Below are positions 10,793-22,100 of a DNA stretch of 64,000 bases, one piece after another. Within the stretch, counting starts at the first letter, position 1; each line of letters opens with the position of its first letter. Source of the DNA: Hoplostethus atlanticus (taxonomy: Eukaryota > Chordata > Actinopteri > Trachichthyiformes > Trachichthyidae); assembly GCA_034670405.1 (NCBI GenBank), contig JAXDDX010000045.1, forward strand, positions 3,129,501 through 3,193,500, in the 5' to 3' direction. The position numbers were made by a program, and so were the translations under genes. The notes beneath the pieces are model-generated. The model made no database searches, was not told the DNA's origin, and worked only from the letters and a program-made list of their open reading frames with translations.

Positions 10793-11639
10793 ATTTCTTG
10801 TTTTATTAATGTTTTGGTTCATGGTTATTTCCAAGGTTTCAGTAATGACAGCTGCAATGATATTTTGTTGCACCATTTCATACCAGTTGTTGTAAAATAT
10901 ATATTTAATTAAAGAAATAATTGGGCTTCATAAATAGATTTTATTATTACAAAGTTGATTATTATATGCATTATATATTAATGCAGTCAAACCTCACTAA
11001 TCCAAACCTCGCTGTCATTTGGACTAGTGAAATGTTTGGATCAAAGAAACATATGAAATGTGTGAACATGTATTCTATGTATGTCACACACAGTCTATCA
11101 ATCTATCATTTTAAGTGATTGAGTGCACACTAAAGAGAACATACATAATATACTTTCATTGTTCAAGTGTGCACACAAATTCAGTGCATCCCATTTTGTG
11201 TGAAACCTGAGGGAACAGTGGACCCGTGGGAAGACAGAAACTCCAGATCAAAGCCAAGCATTCTGAACGAGAGAAATTTCCATTTTAGGCGGAGAGAGAG
11301 AGAGAAAATGAGAAAGCGGGTGATTCAGGGATTGCCAGGCTCACTCTCAGTGCTTTGCTTGGCATACCAGAACAAGCAAATAGTCTCCAGTGGACCAACT
11401 GGATCAGAAACCTAGTGCCCGGATGTCCTTTGCCAGGCAGTTGAGAGAAAGTATGACGCAAACAATTTTGACTAAAGGACAAAACTTTGGCCAATAACAT
11501 GGACAATAACCTTACCTCCTGACGTGTGGGTCTTACATCAGGCTTACCTTGATATAAGCCAGTACCTCAATGTGCTGCATGGCACTTGCATCTTTTTTCC
11601 AGTACCGAGATAGTTGATGGTCATTTTGAACAGATTCTC

Positions 11640-11720
11640 TGGTCATCTGAAGCTCAGTGGCTGAGAATAACACTAACACTGCCAGGGTTAGAGGTTCAAT
11701 TCCCTTGTCTATACTAGAGG
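11640..11720 (+). repeat. tRNA-derived SINE head
   Basis: AGCTCAGTGGCTGAGAA at about 11651 resembles an A box, and GAGGTTCAATTCCC at about 11691 resembles a B box. The 40-base spacing suits an internal RNA polymerase III promoter. The rest of the element is not clear. Confidence 0.5.
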
Positions 11721-12578
11721 CAGAGCTGTCAGAAAAATTCGGAATCATTCAGATTATTGAAAACATAAACAGATCGGCTTCTGTATCGTATTAGCTTGAA
11801 TGTTAATACGAAAAAATCTAGGCCCTGCTGTTTCAGAGACTACAAGAATTATGCCATGTCCAAAATGGCCAATGACACGTTTTAAATAAGATATAAATAT
11901 TAGGATTAAATAAAATAAATCTATTTGCACTCTTGATTAGTCATTAAAATAATCCATAGTCTGTGAATCTATATTCAACCCTGTTACACAAGTCTAAACA
12001 TGTAGTTTTATGGCTAATTTAAGTGTAGGGAGACTATAGGGGGAAGTGTCCTTGAGCAAGGCACCAAATCCCTTCCAGCTCCAAAGGTATCAGATTATTG
12101 TTATGATTTCACTGACCTGTGAAGGTTACAGTACATTATTTATTTGTGCAAGCCAGGCATTTTCTTTTTTTTTGGTAAAACATGAAAAAAAGAAAATACA
12201 GGTAGTCGTCTGCAAGTAGTAGCCTAGTGAGGGAGGAGAGTTTTGAGGTTGAAGCGCCCCTGCCTGGTGGTTGTGGATGCAGGTCTAAGCGTTTCAGTTG
12301 TTCGGTTAGAGGGAGCAGTTCACCATTTCAAAAGCACACGTCCACTTCTCGAAGAATAACTCGCCGACCAGCAGGGCTTTTGCCCCACTCATAAAACATG
12401 CTGATAAAATAACGTGGCGGCATGTTTCTTTTATATTTATGACCTAGATTAATATCTACGCAGGACACAGCGTGTCGCTTTAAAAAGTTAAATGCAGGAG
12501 GAGCATGTCAATTTAAAGTTTCTACCCTTGTATGTTTTGTCAGTTTAATGCTCCAGAGATGATTGATGGTATATTTGT

Positions 12579-12676
12579 CCAATCATAAGTTAGAATGGAT
12601 GTAGTGGCGAATCACGTGCTAACATTCCCCTTGTTTTGGACCAATGAGGTTGCTGTCCTTACGGGTTGCTGCCAAT
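12579..12676 (+). promoter_or_regulatory. Probable ticrr promoter: three CCAAT boxes and an E-box
   Basis: CCAAT occurs at 12579-12583, 12641-12645 and 12672-12676, and the palindromic E-box CACGTG is at 12613-12618. Multiple CCAAT boxes bound by NF-Y are typical of cell-cycle promoters that lack a TATA box, which fits a replication-initiation gene. The sequence lies 460-560 bases before the start codon of ticrr, so at least one 5'UTR intron or a long leader is implied. The transcription start itself cannot be placed. Confidence 0.45.
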
Positions 12677-13137
12677 CCCAAGAAAGGGGTGGATCCTCCT
12701 ACAAGGAGCGCGAACAGTTAAGGAAAGAAGATACAAGAAAATGGCGAATGTGGTAGATTTCAGGTGTCCGATAATATTGTATCATTAAGTGGGAGAAAAA
12801 TATTACTCCTACCTAAATAATCTCGTCTACATTTCTCTGCGCAGGTGCCTGCCCATGACAAACGATGGATTGGCAACCGCTGAACAGTGTCATGCTAGCG
12901 TTAAATTGTAGCTAAGTTAATTTTAGCCTAGTTAGCTAACGTTACTATAGCTAACGTTAAATAAGTAAGTTAAGCTAAAGTTGTTACTGTAAATGGCGTC
13001 CCTAAAGCAATACAGCAATGAACAGTCTGCTGGGTCTTATAGAGGGTTAGCAACTTTACCATTGTTTTAGTCAATGGTCTGCTTTATGGCTTATTCATTG
13101 ATGTAAAGGGATCTGGTACCACTTTTCAAATAACGGG

Positions 13138-16100
13138 ATGGCTTTGCACAACTTGGTTTTTGTCATCGATGTGGATTATGGAGATCACGGCTTGAGCGAT
13201 CGGGTGGATGTCAGAAATCACCCCGTGAAACGAGGAATATTACGGATTCTGCTGCACTTTGGCTACAAGTATGGATTTGAGAAGGTTCGCTGGGGTTACA
13301 AATTCTTCCAATCCAAGACTGGACGCAATGCTAACCTCATATCCAGGGGCTCAGACTTCAAAGAACTTCGGGAAAAAACTTTTGAGGACTTTGAGGTGGA
13401 ATTTGAAGCTAAGTCGGATATAAAGGAGAAGGCGTGCCCTTCCCGACAGAAGCAGCACCCAAATCCATCTGCCTCAGTTCAGAATGGACTGAAAGAAGCT
13501 CTTTTGGATTTCCAATGGGACAGACCAGACATCACCTCGCCCACTAAACTATCATTGAGACCTAGGAAGTCGAGCCGAGTTGGAAAGGCTGGTATTTCAC
13601 AAGAGGATGATGTTTCAGGCGATTGGAGAAACGTGTTGTTTGTTGTCTCGAAGTGTCCACATTCCAGGATACAACTTGTGGATTACCTATCTCTTCAAAA
13701 CCATGACATACACAGAGACATATCAGAGCACATAATATCCAGAGGGCTCCATGAAATGTTGGTCCAGCGACAGGTTGTGCTTCACTGGATTGACAGTAGT
13801 TCACATCTCCAGGTGAGTACAGTACTTAGTGTAGCAGTCAGTGTGAAGGTAACGTTACCACGAGCCATCAGCCAACTGATGGCTGGTAAGTTAGCTAACT
13901 CTAGCATCCACTTTGGCAGGCAATCCACCAGTAATCCACCAATCCAGTTATGTTTGCCAAAGTAGCAAACATAAACTCCCAGATGTTTAACCAGTCTGAC
14001 ACATTATCAAGGCATCAAGCTAACCTTTTCATCCACCAACCTCAGTGTCTGGTGGTTTCCAAAACAGCATGTTCACTGTTAAACCTGACAATAATTTTTT
14101 TTTTTTTTTTTTAAATGGGTATGAACCTCCAAATAATGGTTGGTAACCTATCACAGTGACTGGTACAGTAGACAAATTCCCCAGCTACACCTAAAACCTG
14201 CTGGCATTTGGCTGGTGCTGATTTCACACTGTGTAAATTTTGGTCCTTTGGCTTATTTCAGGTGATGAGATGTGAGGACCACCTCGGCTTTGAGAAGCTG
14301 TCCGAGGTACTGGGGCAGGTGCGTGGCAGAGTGGTTCCTATGGACACTCTGTTGAACCTCTGCTGCAGTCAGAAGCTATCCTGTGGGAAGTCAGAGCTAG
14401 ACTCAGGCCTCAGGAGAGAGGCTTTTGCCCTTGAGTCCAGCATTGGATACCTGCTGTCTTCTGAACAACACTACCGCCTGGCTTTTCCTGTCATAGGAGG
14501 GGTTCTGCATTGGGGGCAAGGTTAGTAACATGGAAGTGAAATGTCACAAGAAATGCTTCATTATGTTATGATAACTCGCATACATGCACAGCAAATGTCT
14601 GAAATGGTTCTGTTGCCTGAAACAGAATGTTTTATCCATAGTTTTCATAAAATGAAGCTAAATCTTTGTGATGCACGACACTGTGCATCATCATTGTCAC
14701 TGGAAGTAAGTTTATTTGCAAATATTTATTTGCCAATGATTAAACACAAAATAGAAAACAAAACAGATTATGCAGGTGAGAAGAAAAAGAACAACAAGAG
14801 GCTTATCTAACCTTAAAAGAAACAAACAAATTAAAATGATAGACACATCTTAGACTTAATGCAGTAAATGAGGTGTCATTATTCATGTCTGCTGTTTTAT
14901 TCTTCACCCAACCAGGCGATGTCTCACAGAGCTGCAGTGTCTTAGTAGAGCCAGTGTCCCGCAGACAGAGGCTTCTCCCAGAGCCGGTTGAAGTGTGTCT
15001 GAAGGGAGTGCTCCAGGGCTGGGATGCCTCGTCACTAACAGAGGCCTCCACAGAGTCATGGGTGCTGCAATGCTCCAATAGCACGGACCAGGGACAGGCT
15101 GCCTTCCAGCACCTTCTAATGGACCTCTCTGCTCAGACTCTGCACATGGTGAGACATTCAACCAAGTTTACTATGCTATCGCTCTCTCCACCTACTGTTA
15201 TACAGCACAGAGAACTCTGGGGGTTGTCAAAAATAATTCTGGAAAACGTAGGAAATCCATAATAGTGATGAAATAGAAGTGGACGAGGCAGGTTGAAAGA
15301 AAGTGTGCACACCAAAAAATGTAATTACAACACTTCATCACAAAATAACTCATGAATGCACTGAACATCACAAATTGATGATATCTAACCAATGCAAGTG
15401 TGTCCAAGGGTGGAGTTTTCTGATTTGACAGGGAGTAGGGGTCTGAGGGTTGGATTATAGATAGAAAGGTTGAACAGAGGGCTGTATTGAAACCTCATAC
15501 AGCCCATCTGATAGCTGATCATTTAAAAAAAACTGTGGAGGCCCTTTTTTTTTAGTGTGCTTGTTCTGTGTATTTAAAGACCCCCCCCCATCTTTCATCT
15601 GTTCCCTCAGTTTGCTGAAGTGAATGACAGTGGCCTGGTCAGCTCGGCCGTCCTCTCCCCCCTGTCGCCCTTCATGGCTCTGCTCACAGTCCTCAAGCCG
15701 AGGATCACTCAGCACAACGAGCTCCTGACCACTGATACCATCATGCCCGCCACAGCCGACACCTCCGCTGACCTGCCGGATGTAGTCAGCAGCGTCCTGG
15801 GAGTCGTCTATGGCATCATGGAGGAGGAGGGTGACAGTGGTGAGTGTAGAATTATACAAATTAGGGAAGGAAACTAACTGAAGTGTTTCAATCCAAAAAT
15901 TATATTTATCAATCTTTTGCTACCTAAAATTTATCAGGAATCATTTTAAACATGCAGGTGATTCTATCATCAAAAACCATAAATATTTTGTAAGCAAAGG
16001 TTTTAGGCTGACTTCCAGCAATCATTTTGTAGAGTAAGTTGAGAGTAATTTTTCAAATGGTCATGTCATTTTAGACTGAATTGCTATTTATTCCTGCTTG

Positions 16101-19100
16101 TTTGTTGTTTCTCAGCCCAGCTAAAGGAGTCCCAGGTTCCTGAGTGGGCCCTACAGGAGCTCAGCCATTGGTCCAGCCCGCTGACGACAGGCCTGGTGGA
16201 GAGTTGGTTTCCTCAGTCAGGACCAATCAGGAGTCAGTTCCCACTTAATGGAGTCAATGAGGTATGAGGATTCAGAATTCTTGTATTGATGATGATGATG
16301 ATGATGATTCGATAACACTTTTCAACACAGTTAGTTTCAACTCAAGTGCTTTACAGACAAAATAAATAAAACCCAATATGCATGCATCATATGAAATAAA
16401 ACCAGGATTAAAGAGGAATAAAAGGACCTGATACCAGAATAAAATTAGTAAATCAGATGACATTAAAGCCGTTCTGCAGAAATGTGTTTTGAGAAGTGAT
16501 TTAAAAGATTAAACTGATTTTTCATATCAGATATATGAGGAAAACACAAGACTCATAACAAACTTAATCTTGACAAAAATATACCCTTTTAGTCCAGATG
16601 TTTGATTTGTGTGTGCTGTCATCCAGGCTGCTGCATGCAGTGCCAGAGGAGAGACAAGAGGAGGAGCAGTCAGATCTCCAACAGGAGCTGGTCAACAGTC
16701 TGGCTGAACTCTACCAGACTTCCCAGGGTCTTGACAACAAGAGGGGCAAGAAACGTAAGAAGGCTGCATCTCGAGTTTCATCCATTATGCACATATCTAT
16801 TTTTCAGGGTTCCTACACAGATATAGAAAAGTGTGGATATCTGGTCTTGAAAAGTTTTGGAATTCTACAAAAGGGATAAAGTATAAATAAAAATATACTT
16901 CCTACACACATTACTAGGCGTTTTATGTAGTTATAAACCCACTGTTTCACATTTCATATATTATATTTGTTGCTGTGGGGAAGTTTCATCATTATGGCCC
17001 AGTAGACAGTGATATTTCCCAGCCACCATCAGCTTTGTAATCTATACCAAACAAAATCCTCAAATCTAGTAGTAGTATAGGACGACCTAAAGGTCTGGAA
17101 AAATGGTAACTCCTTTTTTACGTGCATTTTGTGGCTGGATGCAATATTTTAGGGATTTGATTTGTAATGGACAATTCCTGCTATCCCAATATTTCATACG
17201 TTGTTATTTTGTCCCAATCACATCCCTAATAACGCTGCACTTGTCTTCCTTGGTGTCAATACCCTTCTCTGACCTGCAGGTGGCGCCCAGCGGACGCCAG
17301 TGAAGCAGAAGATGAAGACCATGAGCCGCTCCCTGCAGATGCTGAATGTGGCCCGGCTCAATGTGAAGGCCCAGAAGAACCATTCTGAGGCCGAGCCACA
17401 GGGGACTGAGAGCAGGGGGCCAGACAGGCAGGGGAAGAGACGGTTGGATGACAGGGGCAAATCTGGAGGAGCGAATGCTATCAGTGAGCATCTCTGTCAA
17501 AACTTAATACCACTGAGTACCACTTATGTTAATACCCTTTTTATAATAAGATAAGATGAAACTTTATTAATTGCGTGGGGAAATTGGTTTGTTGGATCAG
17601 CAAAATAGTAACACACAACATAATTTCAACACTAGAACGTGTTAAGTAAAATGTATGAAGTGTGGGAAAGTATGGACTACCATTAGGATTGCAAAATAAC
17701 AGCTGTAGAACAAAGGAAGAAAGAATGCAGGATATGTATGATATGAAAATATACCAAAAATAGGAAATATGCAACAAGTTGGTAGAAACGGTATAAAAAT
17801 ATCTATATATTCAATAAAACAATGAGAAAGATCTGGGAATATGAAGAAAACAAATACGTCAATTTACAACAAATGCAAAGTATGACTTAGATAAATGGAT
17901 GAAACACTGAACACTGTGTGGGAACACTGAAAACCATATTAAGTGTTTTTTCTGCTATGATCCCCAATGGAATACAGTAAATGCTTTAAAAAACGGTCAT
18001 AACAAGAAGTACATTTACTTGAGAGAACTAAAATAATGCATCAGAGCAGAATCATGATATGATACAGTCAATAGCAACAGCCACTCTATCTTCAATTATC
18101 TTGTATTCAATTGTGTGTGTCTAACAAAACAAGTAACATATCTTCTCCCCTCAACTAGACTTCAGGAGTGAGGCAGAGCTGCTGGCCCACCTGAAGTCCA
18201 GTTATGAGAAGGTGGTGGCAGAGAGCGACTCGTCCCTCCTCACTGGAGTCCAGCAACTTCTGTCTGCCATCAAAACCTTCCTCAAGGCCACGTCAGACCT
18301 GGTGGTGAGACACATTTTAGTGTTTTACTGTGTTTTTGAGGTCTACATCCCTCCTTCCAACAAACTGATGGTGGATGGATTTATATTGATCATGATAGTT
18401 GGCTGCACAATTACAGTAAGTAAGGGATAGTGTACAGGGAGTCAGTCATTTTTTCAATTAAGTCCCAACAGGGTGAATCATGGTCTTGATCGCCAAGAAG
18501 GGGCTTATTTTGAAATAATGACAGCTCTGTAGATTATCCTGCTTATTACATGGCTACTTAGAAAAGACAAAACACATAATTTGATAATTTTGTCTGTGCA
18601 ATATTTTATGTTTTATCTTGCAGGTAAAGACCTCCATCTTTGTCCACCAGCACCTTCTCAAGTCCAGCAAATCTATCAGGCAGTTCTATGGCACTGCTCC
18701 TAACGTTGAGAGCAAAGTCAGAGAGTGAGTGCTTTCTAACCCAGTATGTTATCTTGTTTTGAGAATGGGTATAACATCTAATTCCCTGCTCATGGACAGG
18801 TCACTTAAACCCCAGGCTGCCCCCAGGGGTGATTGTGTGTTAACTGTGTGTATGTAGCTGGGCGTTGCTGATAACGCACCACAATCAGAACCACTTTATT
18901 GACCGAGTTTCCACTTACAAGGAAGTTGACTTTGAGGGTTGCTCTCTCAACATCAGTATCACACAGAGTGAAGATAAATAAATCTAAGATCTAATCTAAA
19001 TCTAATCTAATCTAATCTAAAACTAAACTATAGTATACTATACTGTACTATATACACTAGAACAGTTATAAGAACTGAAAAAACTGAGAATTGCATATTG

Positions 19101-22100
19101 CATGCCCAGTCAACCTTCTCTGAATAAATGAAAGTTTAAAAAAAGTCTATTTTGAAGCTGTCAGTAACACGGGTCTGGGCGTCTGTCCTAGGTGCCAGCT
19201 CCAGGCATTGCTGAGGTTGGACTTGTTCAAACTCCTCCCCTCAGAGCAGACTGACTCACTGGACGTTGATCAGATGGTAGAGGAGGTAGGACACGTACTA
19301 ACAAATAAGACTCGGTACAGTTGGAAATGTTTTTGGTATTGGCAAGGTCAAAAAACTACCTTTTTAGCCCAACATCAACAGTGGCTGGTGGATTTGAAAA
19401 TTCACTAGGTGCTTTCACTCTTGCAAGTCACACTGATTTTTGGAGTAGAGAGGAACCTTGTCTTTGTTTCCTGTCAAAGAGGCAATCGTGAAATATCAAC
19501 ATTTGGCTGGTGGCTACTGTTAATATTCTTGCACTGATAACTGGTACCACTGGTACACCATTTTTTTGTTTTTATAAATAAAGTTGATTTCCCCAATAGA
19601 ACTTTTGAGATCCCATTGAAAAGAATCCAACATTTAATAGATTTTCTTTACATTTAGAAACTTTTTCGTCCCTTAAAGTTTGTCAGTACCATAAATTAGT
19701 AGTGATATTGCTGTTGTTTCCTGCACCTAGCCTTACTAACAGTAAACCTCAACCATCATAACTCCTCTATGAGCACTGTAAGCATAAACAATTCAATTTA
19801 AACTATTCCTTCAGGTGGCTGATATGCTCAGGATCATCTCCCTAACCAAAGACCCAGTTTGCCTAACAAGATTCATGCAAGAGGAGGTCCTTCCAGGGTG
19901 AGTGTGTTTTACTTAATGGAGGAATGTGATATTTTTTTTTTTCGATGCATAATGAATGTTTCCCACTCTTGTATAAGCTGAGGCGAGCTTTGACTAACTT
20001 ACTACTGGCTGTAAATTTACCAGGGCAGGCTGCCCAAATATTAACATTATATGGGAAACACTGCTTCAAGTGAGCCAAATATGTATTTTCTATCGTTCTT
20101 CGGATCTAACACTAGCTTTTCTGTATCGTGGTAGGTTCCTGACATCCATCCCCAAGGTTCTCGCAGATGTCTACCACAGTTTGGGCACCCAGCTCCCTGA
20201 TGCCCTGGTTGCCGTTCTGCCCGCTGACTTCTTCAGTGACGAGTCGTTTGCCAAAGACAGCGTTTCTCCCTCGGCTTTCCTCTCCTTCCCTCTCAATCGC
20301 CCACAGCCTGGCTTCAGACAGCAGCGATCGCCTGCAGGACCTGCGAAACCGCTCCGTCAACCAGAGGAGGTATGGGGGGGCCTTGGGTTGGCTGGAAGTT
20401 ACAGGGTTCCCTACGGTTCTGAGAAACCTGGGAAAGTGAAAGTTGAAACATTTTTAGAGACTGAAGAAATAAGAATGATACACACCCCACAAGTTTTAGA
20501 AATATAAAAATTTGGTTTGATCCAGTCCAATCTAATCAATATAGGTACCTTTTGTGGGAACAATATCCCTAAATAATCCGTTTAATTAATGTGATATTAA
20601 TTCTGCTAAAAATGTCATGTTAGATGTCTTAATAAGGTACATGTTGAGGTACATGTTCAGTGTTTTCTTAATTTATTTTATTATTATTTATTTTATATTA
20701 TTTTATGTTTCAGGAGTGGAATGCTGACTCGTCATCGAAGTATGACTGAATCATCACAAAGTCTACGCCAAATAGAGATGCCTAAAAAGACTACCAGAGC
20801 TGTAAGCTGACAAAAGCAGATAATTAATCAATCTAATATTTCTGTTTGATAAAGTATTGTTTTATATCTAGACCTGAATCAACTAGTATTTGCAAAATTC
20901 TTAGTGTTGGTTTTAACCTGCATGGAGTCAGCCACAGAAAAGTAAACTGACTTTCAAATACTTTTCTGTGATAGTCTGAATTCTCTAACACTCACTGTAT
21001 CATTCTATGCGGCAAACTTCACCCATCTGGGACCTAAGACGGCTAAAACAAACCATGAAAAGTATTTGCAAGTACTTTTCTACCCCAGGCCTGTTCATAA
21101 CCCACCTTAATTTGAGCCGTGCCGTAGCTGAGTTATTGTCTTCTCAACAGACCAAATCGAAGGTCTGTGTCGCTTTGGAGAAACCAGTTGCAGAGCCACC
21201 ACCTCGGCAGCAAGCAACACAAGGTACATGCTGTTTCACATCTACTGTTTGTCCACAATGAAATTATTGATGATTATAATGCAGAAAAGGTTGGTTATTG
21301 CTGGATATCTTTCAATGCCAGTTCCAAGACTTAAAATTCAATACTGATTCTGATGCTTTACTTTTTTCAATACCTTTCATTATTGATTGGAATCAAACTA
21401 CTACTACTGTTGATCTTAATAAAAATCCAATTAGGCTAATAAAATCCATTACATCTAATCATAAATACCCTTTTGATGCCTCAAAAATCGGTGCAGTAGC
21501 ACAGCCTTAAATCCAGGCCATGTTCTGAATGTCCGCAGAGGTGACCAAGGTGAGGAGAAACCTGTTCAACCAGGAGATTGTTTCCCCCTCAAAGAAAGCC
21601 AAACTGCCGAGGAGCCAGTCTGTGTCCGCCGTGGAAGGACTGAAGCGCAAGCGCTGTCAAGAGGCAGAAGGTAAAGAGTTTTTTGCGGCTTTTTGCTGCT
21701 GTCTGGTGTTAATTTCACACCCTGGTTGCATCCATTGTCATTGTTTGGGGTGATTCAAGCAATTCATTTCAAAAAGGAAATCCTTCCTTTTCAGAGAAAC
21801 ACAAACTCCTAACAAAGAAAGTGCCTGAGACGCCACTCCGCAAGCAAGTGTCCAATCGGCTCCTATACAGGCAGAGAATGGGAAGGTATGACACACTGAT
21901 TTATAATTTGCCAACTTGACATTTGCACAGGGAAAATATTGTAAAAGCCTACGTTTTAAGATAAGAAATGTTTGACCTAAAAATGATCAGCAAAGTTTGA
22001 CTACTTTCTTTTAGTTTTACGATGTTTACTCCATTGTTTTGACAATTATTTTTCAGGAGATCTGCCCCAATCGAGGATTGCATTGTGGAGGAATCACCAG

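Larger units (their letters stand above)
9591..12560. other. Repeat-rich intergenic region upstream of ticrr
   Basis: Contents seen: TGTC-type tetranucleotide repeats at about 9702-9733; a GT microsatellite at about 10357-10395; a CT-rich tract at about 10510-10552; a GAT repeat at 10766-10792; a tRNA-like SINE head at about 11640-11715; and a GTGTCCTTGAGCAAGGCACC phrase at about 12046, a common fish repeat motif. No conserved coding frame was recognised. Confidence 0.55.

Noticed and set aside
16627..16754. Alternative ticrr exon 6 start at the CCAG before GCTGCTGC
   Set aside because: It would not keep the reading phase into [13 protein letters not shown]; the acceptor at 16597 does.
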